A DNA stretch of 64,000 nt from Flaveria trinervia (GCA_025506515.1 CM046451.1:69424930-69488929), one strand, 5' to 3'. Shown: positions 1 through 11,772, numbered from the stretch's first letter. The notes: a model not told the origin generated them from the letters alone. Numbers and translations are program-made.

Positions 1-498
1 GAATCTATCTATAACATCGTCCAAACTCTCGTTTCCCATCGATGAGAAGTTATCGAATTCCTTCTTTAACTCCTTAGCCTTGATTGCCTTCAACGAAGCC
101 TTCCCGTCGTACCTCTTTTCCAGCTCATCCCATAGTTTCTTGGACTGCTTATTCTCTGAGTACTGGTGGAAAATGTCTTTAGGGATAGACTGTGTAATCA
201 ATGCATAAACCCTCTTCTCTGCATTATATTTGACTTTCTACGCGTCTGTCATCCCTCCTAAGGTTAGCTTTACTCCATCGCCTCCCACCGGCATACTATA
301 CCCAATCTCGATAGCTTCCCACAGATTCAGATCCACTCCATTGAGGTAGATCTCAAAACGTTGTTTCCAGTGGGGAAACTCATCTAATGTTAAAAGCTTT
401 GGTGGTTTATTATGATTACCCACCTCACTCTCAAGTAACAGCAGGTTCTGGATCCTAGAGTCCTTCCCAGCAGTAAAGGCTGACATTTGATCTTCCAT
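1..498 (-). pseudogene. gag: gag N-terminal part of copia E, one in-frame stop
   Basis: Capsid-type Gag of a copia element, which would form the virus-like particle around the element RNA. A true ATG is at 498 on the minus strand (MEDQMSAF). The motif KPPKLLTLDEFPHWKQRFEIYL and the later GYSMPV and KLTLGGM match copia Gag (UBN2-type) starts and nearly repeat the Gag of copia B. A stop at 238-240 interrupts the frame, but homology continues to position 1 in the same frame (DIFHQYSENKQSKKLWDELE). The gene is therefore broken by a single stop here and is cut by the window edge. The N-terminal block before GNHNKPPK is absent from B. Confidence 0.85.
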
Positions 499-979
499 GG
501 CGAATAACTTTAAGGCTACTTAAACAAACTGTCAACGGGTGTAACTGAAGGATGCGATTGGGCTATCTGTGCGAATGAACTATGAAAATGGTTCAATCGT
601 GCGGCTGAACTAAGCGATTGGTTCAGTCGTGCGAATGAAGCTGATGCATATGAACACTGCAAACGAATGGTTCAATCGTACGAATGGAGATGCGACTATG
701 TCCAATCATGCGTCTGAGCAATGCGAATGAGGTCCAGTCATGCGAATGGCTCACCCGTGCGACTCAAGCTACTGTTTTGTGAAAATTTCTAGGTTAAACG
801 TGTTTTAGACGTAAAAATTTGAACTTTCGCAAGGTCTAATCGCCTAAGTCTGTAGAAACCAAACTTTGATGAGCAGGGAACGTCCAAGATCACTTTTCAC
901 ACAAAAGATTGCATTTTTTAGTGCAAAAACACAATCTTTTTATCAATCTTGATTGAGTCACACGTAATCAAGAGCCAAA

Positions 980-991
980 GCTCTGACACCA
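980..991 (-). other. Primer binding site of copia E
   Basis: Minus strand TGGTGTCAGAGC differs by one base from the plant tRNA-Met-type primer site TGGTATCAGAGC. It starts two bases after the LTR end. Confidence 0.85.
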
Positions 992-993
992 CT

Positions 994-1724
994 TGTTGGG
1001 ATCGGGTATTTGAACGAAATACCTAGTGATTAGCGTGTAAACCAGATCAAATAGTGCGGAATCCTATTTGATTGGCGATCCAATCAGTGAGAACACACGA
1101 AGAGTCAATAAAGAATTGAAACTAATGTTAGAAATCAATTGAGAATCGATCTAAAGTGTTCTATGAACTTGGAGAACGAATTGGGAGGCTTCTGGACGGC
1201 TAGGGTACGTCTGGAATCATAATCAATGAATGCTATTTTTTTTTCCTGAATTGGATTGTATTTATAGGTTAGTATTGTTCATTCGAGCGACTGAACCATA
1301 AGCATGGTTCAGTCGTGCGATTGAACCATGCGGTTGATCCATCCGCACGACTGAGTGTTCAGTCGTGCGACTGAGCCAATCTTATGTGTCAATCATACGA
1401 CTGATCCAGTCTCCTGGTTCAGTCGTGCGACTGAGTCAATCGTATGAAGTTATTCATGCGTGTGGTCCATTCACATGAGCCATTAGCATGAAAACTACAT
1501 TATGTTAAGTTGGAATGTATTCCTTAATAAACATTATGTGTAACCATTCAAACAATCACTATCCTAATTAACCAATTCAATATCGACTCATTAACGAAAT
1601 ATTAGTCATTACAAATCACAAACAACCAATATCATTTCATTGATCATATCAAATTACATCAGAATCAAATAAACATGATCTATTACATTTCATATCATGA
1701 TCTAGGTACATACATGCATCAACA
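994..1724 (-). repeat. 5' LTR of copia E (731 bp)
   Basis: Read on the minus strand the LTR starts TGTTGATGCATG at 1724 and ends CCCAACA at 994, giving TG...CA termini. It is followed by AGTGGTGTCAGAGC. The start matches the LTRs of copia B (TGTTGATACATATGTACC). U3 holds several copies of the near-palindrome tcagtcgtgcgactga (for example 1359-1374 and 1419-1434). The TATA box lies at 1259-1266. Confidence 0.9.
1259..1266 (-). promoter_or_regulatory. TATA box in LTR of E
   Basis: TATAAATA on the minus strand, just after the array of tcgcacgac words. The same arrangement is seen in the LTR of B. Confidence 0.6.
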
Positions 1725-2059
1725 TGTTTTCGGGATTCAAAGAGCTGAAATGAAGGCGGGACTCGAACAGGAAGTGTGTTGCTCAAAAGCTGCTAAAGGT
1801 GAGTTTCTAGAACCCCTCTTTTACGGATTTTCAACTGATTTGGGGCTATTATGCATACTAAGTAAACGTTTTTAAAGAAACCATGGATTTACAGCTTTAT
1901 GTCTGAATGTTGTATGTATGTTATAGTGATGATTATGGGTTAGTGATGATGTTTAGCATGCTTAGAGGGCCTTAGTATGTTAGATCTGTGTTCAGGTATG
2001 CTTGGAATGGCAATCGGGTGGAATTGGTAGCATAGAAAAGATTTCAGAATGTTTTGATG

Positions 2060-2535
2060 AACATGAACAGTAGACCATGCGCCCAGAGGTGGCTCATGCG
2101 CCCAAAAAGTTGTCCATGCATCTAGCATGAGTGGTGAGACACCTAAGTGTTGGCCATGTGCCCAAGGGTGGGTCATGCGCCTAAATAGTGGCCCATGCGC
2201 CCAGCATGTTGGCCCATGCGTCTAAGTATTGGCCATGCGCCCAAGTGTTGGCCATGCGCCTAAATAGTGCCCATGCGCCCAAGTGGAGAAAAGGCTATGT
2301 GTGGACCATGCGCCTAAATAGTGCCCATGCATCCCAGAGATTGAAACGGCTAAGTATTGGCCATGCGCCTAAGCAGTGCCCATGCGCCCAAGTGCTTGAA
2401 ACGACTAAGTGTTGGTGATGCGCCTGAACAGGGCAGAAACGCCCAAACAGTGCCCATGCGCCCAAACTGTTTTATACTTAGAATTTTTATGCCCCATGCG
2501 CCTGGAAGGACCCATGCGCCCACTGTGGACTTGAG
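2060..2535 (+). repeat. Array of degenerate ~20-bp words in LTR D
   Basis: More than 15 degenerate copies of catgcgcccaagtgttggc or catgcgcctaaatagtgcc follow one another. Equivalent arrays occur on the other strand in C (23980-24300, 28640-29045) and G (45600-45930). They lie in the same place relative to the ttctagaacccctc block. Confidence 0.8.
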
Positions 2536-3399
2536 GTTTTCAAAGTAGATTTCAAGGGGCAAAATGGGAAGATAAGCCCGGTTATGATGATATGGCTTAT
2601 GTTTGATGTGTGTTATGTATGTATGATGTGCCTGTATTGGTGTATCTTTATGATTTTGTATGTTCCTTATTATGTATGTATGTCTTCCCTTGGCTTTGCG
2701 TTGAACGTTAATAAATGTAATGAAAGTATTATGTAACGTAAAGAGGAAGATAATGAAAATAGGAACGTAATGAATGAATGCGAGCGTAAACGAATGAATG
2801 AGAGATAGGATGGCTTGCGAAAAAAACAAGGAAGGAGGTTCACGACTCACTGAGGGTCGTTAGCTCAACTGTGTGTGTATCATAGTGTGCGATCTTAGCT
2901 TACTCATAAGGGGACATAGACACAGTGGGAGTTCAGTTTTGGTAACTGCTGTGATACATGCGATGTGGTATTTACTGTGTGCTATGTAGCGTGCGATTTT
3001 GGCTGCCTCATGTGGTTTTATGGTGTGCGATCTTGGCTAACCCATGGGATGGCGTGTGATTCTGGCTAGACCCGAGAGTTCTCACACACATAGGGGGAGT
3101 CGGTCTTCGTGACCACTCCGATGGTGCGATTGGTGCGATGTGTGCGATGGACGGCATAAGGGTAGCGTGCGATTTTGGCTGCCTGATGTGGTTTTATAGC
3201 GTGTGATCTTGGCTAACCCATGAGATTGCGTGCGATTCTGGCTTCCTTATGTGTGCGATCCGTGCGATATGTACTTCGGGTACGATGATGTGAAGGTGCG
3301 ATTTGAGCTAAAGTGCGATAATGAACGAATGAAAGGTTTGCAAGCATATGTATGAGTTGAGCGACTCTATGTCGCAACAGACTCGAAAGAGGTCCTTGT

Positions 3400-3935
3400 C
3401 GTGTATCCCGGTACTGTGTTAGTCTTCGGACATGAGTCGGGGGTTTGTGTGTCAGGCCACGGCACAGTATCAGTCTTCGGACATGAGTCTGGGGTATTGC
3501 ATGAGACAGGATACAGATTGCGTACTCCAGTACTGTGTCAGTCTTCGGACATGAGTCGGGCGTTTGTGAGCAAGCCTCGACACAGTATCAGTCTTCGGAC
3601 ATGAATCGGGAGTATTGCATATGACGAATGTGACGGATGATGCGATCCATGTCGCGTATCCCAGTACTGTGTCAGTCTTTGGACATGAGTTGGGGGTTTG
3701 TTTGTCAGACCCCGGCACAATATCAGTCTTCGGACATGAGTCGGGGATATTGCATGAGACGAGATAATGAGGTGAGTGACTTTGTGTTGCAACAGACATG
3801 GATGGAGTTCAATCCCTGTGATTCACTCATATGGGATCTTTGTCGCGTATCACGGTGTTGTGTCAGTCTTCGGACATGAGTCGGGGGTTTGTGAGCAGGC
3901 CCCAGCACAGCATCAGTCTTCGGACTTAAGATATT
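3400..3935 (+). repeat. Tandem repeat (~117 bp, two half-units) in LTR D
   Basis: The word agtcttcggacatgagtc recurs about eight times with alternating spacing near 52 and 65 bp, together with ccccggcacagtatc and gcgtatcccagtactgtgt. About four full units are present. Units of the same kind occur in C, G and I in different numbers. Confidence 0.8.
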
Positions 3936-4563
3936 GCAAGAAACAAGATTTGAGGAATAATGAGTAATGAACGAAAGATCATGTATGACAGAACGAACAT
4001 ATGAATGAACGTAAATGAATTACCGTAATAAAGTACTGAACGGGATCCTTGTCATTCGACCTCAGTAATCGTGGCTGAGTGCCATGAAGAGGGTAAAGTC
4101 TGACTGGATCTATAAAGAGAAGTGAACGATAATGTAATACGTTGAATGAACAAAGTTAATGAACGTAATGGAAGATAATAATGATATTATCTGTATGATG
4201 CATGATCACGAACGGTTGTATAGTATAGTATGTTTTGAAAGAACCGCTTTAACGAAAGTAAAGTATTTTATTATAAAACTAGAACTCACTCAGCGTCGCT
4301 GACTTTTGTATGCATGATAGTTGCAGGTATATGTTGATGCTGAGGAGTTGCAGGCATGGATGCATAAGCTACTCGAAGCATTTTGAGGCTGGCATCCGTA
4401 TTTTGACATGTCATATATTTTGAGATGAAAACTAATGTTGTAAATGACATGTTTTAGTTATAAATGAAAGTTTTAAATTCCGCTGCAAAATTAATGTATA
4501 TTTTCTAATGTTTTATGTGCAATGAACCACCAGCTGTAAGGTGCCCGGGAACGGGGCCTTACA

Positions 4564-5356
4564 ATGATTAAAGGTATCTATGTCCTCTTACACTCATACT
4601 AGGTTGATATTTTGATGGAAGTGATATTTATCATGTTTTTGGTTGATTTAATTATTCAAGATGTACCTCACACCCAAAAGCATAGAATGATCAACCATCC
4701 TTATACAGTGCATGGTAGAATTGTTTCACAACTTTTCTTACCAGGTTACTTAAGTTATGAGACCTTATTTTCACTGATGCTCATTGGGATTCTTTTACTT
4801 TGATCCTTTTCATGATGATCCATATTGGGATTCTTTTCACTTCACTTTGGAAGGTGATCCATTATGGGATTCTTTTGTTCATTCAACGGAATGTATTGCT
4901 TTTGTAGATTCATCCAATTTGGATGTGTTCCTCATTGGAAATCTTTTGGATCTGTACATATGCACTATGTGCATGTTTCATCAAGTCTTTGCTCAGTAAA
5001 ACAAAGATGAAACTGGATGTAGGTGAAAGAGATTCATAAAGTATCATTACCTGGTGTGTTTAGGTTACTACATACACATGCACTCAGATAAGCCAATGCA
5101 TACCTATACTTTATGATAAGTGTTTCACTATAGAATAAGATTTTAATGCATCACTACATGTATCTTCTCTTCCAAGTTAAGCCTACCAACATATCTGGTA
5201 AGTCATGACAGTCTCACAAATTTGAAATTAAGCACAGTGAATGTTATAACGACTGTAATTATATTATTTCCCATAATATTCTTTTCTTCATCAAACTTGA
5301 CTTCTTTTTCTGATTTTTTAATAATTTTTTAGATGTTATTTGTTGTTTTAATTGGT
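4564..5356. other. Uncharacterised stretch between LTR D and pol of copia K
   Basis: AT-rich sequence of about 790 bp without a recognisable gene. By position it may be the 3' untranslated or accessory part of copia K, but I find no copy of the K LTR in it. A degenerate repeat with gggattctttt recurs at about 4786, 4828 and 4867. One short plus-strand stretch near 4770 reads FTDAHWDSF, which faintly recalls copia RNase H; this is too weak to call. Confidence 0.4.
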
Positions 5357-7983
5357 TTATTCAAGGTTAATCATGCCAATTGATTGAACTAGGAATTCAA
5401 ACCTACCAGGTTCAAATGCGTTAGTGAATAAATCTGCCAATTGATTTTTAGTGGGTACTTGAATCAATTTGATCAACCCCTTTTCAGCACAGTCTCTCAA
5501 AAAGTGATATCTAATTTTAATGTGTTTTGCTTTTGAGTGCTGAACTAGATTATTTGTTATGAAAACAGCTAATGTGTTGTTAATGTGAATTGGTGTGTGC
5601 AAGAAGTTAAAACAGCTGATCTGGTTTTAAATCCTGAGAACTTGAGAGCAACAAGCTAATGCTGCAATATACTCAGCTTGTGCTATTGATACAAATACGT
5701 TTGTCTTCTTCTTGCATTGCCAAGAGACCAGTCTAGGACCAAGAAATTGACAACCTCCAGATGTGAACTTTCTATTGAAGTTGCATCCTCCATAATCACT
5801 ATCTATGAAGGCATAGCGATTGAAGTCTCCTTCCTTTGGATACCATAACCCAAGAGCTGGTTTGCCCTTCAGATATCTGAATATCCTCTTGACTGCATTC
5901 ATATGTGATTTCTTTGGAGCAGCTTGATAATTGGCACACATGCAAACACCAAACATAATATCAGGCCTTCTAGCAGTTAGATACATAAGTGAGCCTATCA
6001 TGGATCGATAGTGAGTCTGATCAATAGATTTGCCTTCTGGATCAAGACCAATCTTCACTTGGTATCAACTGGTGTTCTAATAGACTGACAATCAGCAAAA
6101 TGAAACTTCTTCAGCATTGTTTCCACATATTTGGGTTGGTTGATGAAAATTCCATCTGATGTCTATTGGACTTGCACTCCTAGAAAGAAAGTGAGTTCTC
6201 CCATTGCACTCATTTGGCATTTTGAATGCATTAGGTCTTCAAAATCTTTGTAGAGTTGCTTGTTTGTTGAGCCAAATATAATGTCATCCACATAAAGCTG
6301 GACAAGCAACATGTATTTTCCTCTTCTCCTCTGAAGAGAGTCTGATCACTCTTTCCTCTTTCATATCCATTTATAAAAAGAAAAGATGCTAGAGTCTCAT
6401 ACCACTTCCTTGGAACCTGGTGAAGACCATACAAAGCTTTGTCAAGCTTATAGACTCTGTGAGGGAAATCTGGATTTTCAAAGCCAGGTGGTTGACTCAC
6501 ATAGACTTCTTCAGCGATCTTTCCGTATAAGAAATCACACTTGACATCCATTTGGTAAATAGTAAACTTCATGGATGCAGAATATGCAAGAAAGATTCTT
6601 ATTGCTTCTAGTCTGGCAATAAGTGCAAACACTTCGTCATAATCGATTCCTTCTTCGTGAGTGTATCCCTGTGCAACTAATCTTGCTTTATTTCTGATGA
6701 GGATCCTTCTATCATCAGTCTTGTTCCTGAACAACCATCTGGTACCGATAGGGAATTGTCCTCCGGAAAGATATACCAGTTGCCATACTTCTTGCTTCTT
6801 GAATTGGAGTAATTTTTCCTGCATTGCTTCAATCAATCTGTTGTCTTGAAGAGCCTCTTTGATGTTCTTGGGTAGTGTTTGACATAGAAAACATGAGAAC
6901 AAACTGATGTTTGCAATACTAGACTTGCTTCTTGTCACCCTTTCATTAAGTTCACCAATAATGGTTTCAACTGGATGATTCTTGTGTATTCTGGTGGTTG
7001 GAATGTAGTCACTAGCAATGGTTACATCAAGATTGGAGACATTCAGTTCATTATGGTCAGAGGCACTTTCTTTTTGAACAGTTTGGGAATTATGAAGATA
7101 ATCAGACTCCGTTTCATTGACTGCTTCAACTTCACCAGCACTTAGATTGCTTTCATCATTTGATGTTCTTTCTGTTTCAGTTGGAGGAGTAGCCTGTTTT
7201 TTATTTCTGACCTCTGTGGACAGATCTTCTGAATGTGATGGTAACAAGATTGGACCTCCTTTAGTTGAAACACTTTGGTTTTGTGATGGTTGTCTGATGG
7301 GATCAGCTTGGAGAGGAACATCTTCATTCAAGTATTCGGTAAATATAGGAGGAATCAATGGAAAGTCATCTCTTCTTTCTACACCTGTAGAGGTTTCAAT
7401 TGAATGTATGTTTCCTGCATCGGACAAGGGAAATTGATCAAATAATTTTGTAAATGAGTCAATAATAAACAACCAATCGGGACCATTTGTAGATTTGGGA
7501 AATGAATGTTCCTTGAATTGAACATTAGTTGATTTATCAATAATGTTTAATCTAGGATGAAACACTCTGTAAGCCTTTGACACAAAAGAATAACCCATAA
7601 AGAATCCTTCATCAGACTTGGATGAAAACTTTCCCAAATAGTCTCGGGTGTTTAATATTGAGACTGGACTACCAAATGACTTGAAAAATCCAATAAATGG
7701 TTTTCTCTGAAAGAGCAGTTCATATGGAGTCATGTTACTTTCTTTTACAATCAGAGTTTGATTTTGCACAAAGCACGATGTGTTAATTGCCTCTACCCAA
7801 AGATGATAGGTAGTTTAGCATCGGCTAACATTGTTCATGCTGCTTCAATTAGTGCTCTATTTCTCCTTTTAGCTACCCCATTTTGTTGAGGAGTTCTAGC
7901 TGCACTAAATTGATGAACAATGCCTTTGGTTTCATAAAATGAACTCATGTTTTCATTTTTAAACTCAGTTCCATTATCACTTC
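5357..7983 (-). pseudogene. pol: Copia K pol 3' part: integrase C-term, RT, RNase H
   Basis: Minus-strand continuation of the K polyprotein, which would copy and integrate the element. Order on the minus strand: integrase core and C-terminal part (about 7983-7500, GFFMGYSFVSKAYRVF), an acidic linker, reverse transcriptase (6900-6230, with KARLVAQGYTHEEGIDYDEVF and QMDVKCDFL), then RNase H (6060-5357, DSDYGGC, ending MINLE and stop). The catalytic YVDD codons are present at 6283-6294 but in another frame, so a frameshift lies just before them near 6310. RNase H has SIAQAEYIA where copia elements normally have a Glu in place of the Gln. Gypsy A interrupts the integrase core at 7984; the conserved motif around the second catalytic Asp resumes in frame at 18155. 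Confidence 0.9.
7979..7983. other. Target site duplication of gypsy A, left copy
   Basis: acttc directly precedes the LTR start tgtaataccc. The same five bases follow the 3' LTR at 18150-18154. One copy restores the copia K reading frame. Confidence 0.95.
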
Positions 7984-8814
7984 TGTAATACCCAAAAGTT
8001 AGACCCTAAAATAATAATAATGCATGTTGAGGGGTTATTTTTGTCAAATTAGATAACTTCATCTTCCAACAAATAAAACTAGGGTTCCACGTTAATAAAT
8101 CATCGACACTTCTTCCCATCCGTTAGCCACGTTTCAAGCCTAAGAGAAACACTTGGGAACTCTTGAATCCAGTTGTTAACCATCGATATCTTCTTATAAA
8201 CAACACCAGCTTTCATTTTAATCCTCAATTGAAGCTCTTTTGGTCTAAACAAAGATAAGAATAGGAAGAATTTGTGAATTTGAGTGCTGAAGGAAGCTGA
8301 TGGAATGATTCAAACCTGCATATCTATGGTGTTGGTGGTTAGACGACTCAGATAAGTAGCAAGCATTAGAGAATCAACAATTATCTTCAAGTGTTCATCT
8401 TTGAATCATTGATTTTGGATGTGTACATCCATCAAGCATAAAGGAATAGAGATTTTTATCTCATCTTCTTCACTGATTGGAGAGAGCTGAGGAATAGAGC
8501 ATTTTACAGATCATCACGATTATCTTTTGAGGCTAAATCTAAGGAGACTAAAGTAAGGCTACAATTTGGATCATTCAAAGAGTTAGCTGGGTAAGTATCT
8601 GATCCGAATACTTATAATTATTAGTTTCAAGAAATATAAATATATATTTATAGATTATTGATTCATTAGACAAATTCATAAGAAGATAATTATAAAATTT
8701 ATGGTTGTTTTGAGATATCAAATGGATATTGTCTTGATCAGAAGGTAAGGTTTGGATAAATATAACCAAGTTTATGAACTCTCAAGTTTTATTTATAAAG
8801 AAATTTTGTTTCAT

Positions 8815-8993
<179 letters not shown>

Positions 8994-9265
8994 TGCTATG
9001 TATGAATGATCTTTTGTATTTTATAGGGGATCTTGGTCCTTTATATATAGTTCTTGCATTAACCGGTCTGGAATTAGGTGTATCTATATTACAAGCTTAT
9101 GTTTTTACGATCTTAATCTGTATTTACTTGAATGATGCTATCAATCTCCATTAAAGTGGTTCATGGGCTAAACGGCCACTGCCTGAAAGGACTATGTCCA
9201 TGGGACTGCCGCCCCCCCACAAGGTATAGCGTTTTTTCAATTTTTCTTTCAAACTATAGTAAGTG

Positions 9266-9266
<1 letters not shown>
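8994..9266 (+). pseudogene. atp6: Nuclear copy of mitochondrial atp6 3' end (NUMT)
   Basis: The frame 8994-9154 reads LCMNDLLYFIGDLGPLY, then ALTGLELGVSILQAYVF, and ends ICIYLNDAINLH and stop. This is the C-terminus of plant mitochondrial ATP synthase F0 subunit a, whose last membrane helices line the proton path. About 50 codons are present; the N-terminal part is missing. GC-richer sequence after the stop (9155-9240, with a run of seven C) looks like mitochondrial 3' flank. The fragment sits inside the TA repeat of the 5' LTR and is absent from the 3' LTR, so it arrived after element A inserted. It cannot make a functional subunit. Confidence 0.88.
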
Positions 9267-9323
<57 letters not shown>

Positions 9324-10194
9324 TATATATATATATATATATTAGTTTTAAGTAGTACCATAAGTTTATTCGTATAGAATCTAATAAAAAAAATCAAGTT
9401 AACAGGTCATTGGAATCTAAGGATACAAATATAATTGTTATATTATAGATTGATCAGTTAGTCGTCTTTTACCTAAGGAGCAAAGAATCAAGTACTCGTC
9501 TTAGTATAGGTGAGTTTTCATGATTTAAATCTCCTTTTTACTTATTTTCAGAGCTGAATACATGTTAGTGATGATTACTGTTTTAAAAATGATTTTTAAG
9601 GTGTATTATTTTTATCAATTGTATGTTGACAAATCATTAATCTTGAATTGCTCGGGATATATATACATGTAGTTGGTACCTATTATATTTGGTTGGATTG
9701 CAAGCATTCGATGTGCTTCTTAGTGAACTCTCACTCTAATGTGTTATATATGTTAATGAAAGTTCTCGTGGTAGTAAAACCATTGAAACAGATTTGATTT
9801 GTGTACAACTTATTTGATTAATACACCGTGTGAAGATTTTTGTGTCTACATCATGGACTCACCCGGCTTATGCTGACGTATATTTTGAGCATGTATTTCA
9901 GGAAACCTGTAGACGCCCTACTGTCTAAATTAGTTGGTGGTAGTAGAGTAACGTGTGAAGAATTTTGAAGTCTTTAATGATCCTAATATTTTTGCAGAGA
10001 TTTGAAGGTGTTTTAGAAGACTTTTTATGAAGATTAAATTTTAGCTTATCTTATAGTCTACTTTTGTATCTAGTAAAACTTAGTGTTACTCTACATTGTA
10101 AAAATAGATTCAATTATAGATATATGTAAGCTTTTTGCTGTAAGACTGTACCAATCGGTCACCTCATGCCCCATTTTGATAGGGTGTGATAGGT

Positions 10195-10212
10195 TGGTAT
10201 AAGAGCCAAAGG
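10195..10212 (+). other. Primer binding site of gypsy A
   Basis: tggtataagagccaaagg, three bases after the LTR. It matches the tRNA-Met-type site with one change (c to a). Confidence 0.9.
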
Positions 10213-10515
10213 TTTTAGCGAATAAGAGTTTATGTAGAACTCTAAGCTTTAACCATAAAATACAATCCTTTAAGTATTTACTCGAATCCAGTCTATTAAT
10301 AAGCTTAATAGGAAAGTATTAGTATTATCGTGTAAGGCAATTTGACAATTACACATGATCACTGTAATTATGAACTTGCCATTACGCATGTATACTGATA
10401 TTCTTTATTATATGAGTTAAATTTATTACGTATTGATTTGTAGGATGGGATGCTTAAAGGTTTAGTGCAAAGAATTAAGTATGATTAAGCTTTAATATCC
10501 ACTTGTATTTCAGGA

Positions 10516-11465
10516 ATGGAACATCACGGAAAAGGTAAAGGTGTTGTATTTTTATTCAAACGCGGTAAATCATCGTCACCTAAAACCAATGACGAATCAT
10601 CAAGAGATCCCAATAAAACTCAACTGGCTGATGAACCTGACTTGTCACCGATTTCTCATGTCACTTATATACCTTCAGCACCAAAACCAAAATCCCCATC
10701 CCCAACCATGAAATTTTGGAAATTTATGAAAGCAACCAGTAGTAAGACAACAAGAACCCCTAGACAATCTGTTCGACCTAGTACTACAATTAAGATCGAG
10801 GTGCCCAATGAGTTGCCACAACATGCATCGTCAGACGAAAATGATGATCTAGAAGAAGAAGGTGAAAAGGGGGAGGAAGAGGAGCCTGCTGAGAACCCAC
10901 TTGAGAATGAAGCAGATAATGATGGCCCTGATGAGTCAGAGCCAATGAGGGTTGATCATGATGAGCGTTCTTCTAGAGCTCAGAAACCCATAGGTCAATT
11001 AGAACCTAAATACCCATATAGAAAGGAGCCAAAACCTGAGCCTTAACTAGATTATTATGGTGTTGTGTTGTGCATGGATTCTCCTTAGAAGAGGAAATGA
11101 TGAAGGTAGCTCTTCGTCGTAGCCGTATGGAGTCGTATGCCCCACCATTACCCCCACTTATAGCTCCTACCTATTATCCTTCACCACCGTCACCTTATCA
11201 GCCGTACCCCATGTACCCCCGATACGCACCCTATCCTCATTTTCCACAGTATCCAGTATACCCTCCTTACTATGAGCCACCAAGGAGCTCATATTCGGGA
11301 TCATCTAGTTTTGATTATGCATATGATCCTACCGTCGGTTATCTGGTTCTCATATAGATCCATTAGAACTAGTAGAGATTCGGTCACGTACACAATCTAT
11401 CGAAATGGAAAAAGACTGGTACATGGAACAATGGGAGAAGGCTGAAAAATCTAGGAAAAAATAAA
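10516..11465 (+). CDS. Extra ORF ahead of gag in gypsy A, function unknown
   Basis: Two open stretches precede gag. The first (10516-11046, 176 codons, true ATG) starts MEHHGKGKGVVFLFKRGK, is basic at first, then rich in Ser and Pro, then strongly acidic (DDLEEEGEKGEEEE), and ends in a stop. The second (11070-11357) is in another frame and is rich in Pro and Tyr (YPPYYEPPRSSY). A short frame with MEKDWYMEQWEKAEKSRKK follows at 11403-11465. I recognise no domain. The composition suggests a disordered protein with a charged first half and a Pro/Tyr-rich second half, perhaps once a single ORF now split by a frameshift near 11046. It lies where a leader would be in ordinary gypsy elements. Confidence 0.5.
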
Positions 11466-11772
11466 ATAAGTAAGTGATGATGTAATCGTTTATTTCCAGT
11501 GTTATTTCCTTTGTATGTTTTATCTTAATATTGTACTCTTTTATTTTAATTCCCTGGTATGATAAGTATGTTTTGTATGAAGTAGTTATTGTTATGTTAC
11601 TAATGTTATTAATACCCGAGAGAGAGAAAGTGTAATCAATTAAAAAATTAAGTCCATGTACTTAGATTGAAGAATTCTAGATATGCAATAAGTATATGAT
11701 TGTTAAAAGTAAAAGTATATAGTCAAAACATGAACTAAAAACATTAGTAATGTTTCTTTTATTTTTAGGAAA
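11466..11772 (+). other. AT-rich spacer between extra ORF and gag of A
   Basis: No coding signal is seen. It begins near aagtaagtgatg and ends in a T-rich tract plus ag (tcttttatttttag) four bases before the gag ATG. Those ends would suit an intron, but this is untested. Confidence 0.4.

Larger units (their letters stand above)
1..1724 (-). mobile_element. Copia element E, 5' part (runs off left edge)
   Basis: This is the 5' part of a Ty1/copia retrotransposon read on the minus strand: LTR 994-1724, primer site 980-991, leader 499-979 and the start of gag at 498. The LTR and gag closely resemble those of copia B, so both belong to one family. E has landed in gypsy-type LTR D: the sequence from 1725 onward is D, and the rest of E and the left part of D lie outside the window. 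The leader (about 540-780) carries repeated words such as gcgaatg and caatcgtgcg, like those in the LTR. Confidence 0.85.
1725..4563 (+). repeat. Gypsy-type LTR D, right part, cut by copia E
   Basis: The sequence matches the LTRs of gypsy C, G and I: gagtttctagaacccctc at about 1800, an array of gcgccc words, tandem repeats with cttcggacatgagtcggg, ctcactcagcgtcgctgac at about 4290, and the end cggggccttaca at 4552-4563. Its 5' end lies left of copia E, outside the window. No primer site follows 4563, so D is either a solo LTR or a 3' LTR. It sits in what is probably the 3' part of copia K. Confidence 0.8.

Noticed and set aside
980..991. tRNA-Met genes at the primer sites
   Set aside because: Only the 12-18 bases complementary to the tRNA end are present; no tRNA gene structure was found anywhere in the window.
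1675..1875. Small open frame as a host gene
   Set aside because: It crosses the junction between the LTR of E and LTR D, so it is a chance frame.
2060..2535. CRISPR-like array of regularly repeated words
   Set aside because: The words are degenerate with no unique equal-length spacers, lie inside plant LTRs, and recur at the same place in sister LTRs.
4600..4900. Plus-strand RNase H remnant of a copia element (FTDAHWDSF)
   Set aside because: Only nine residues fit and nothing around them supports it.
11070..11357. Pro/Tyr-rich frame in gypsy A as a captured cell-wall extensin
   Set aside because: It lacks the Ser-Pro(4) repeats of extensins; composition alone is not enough.
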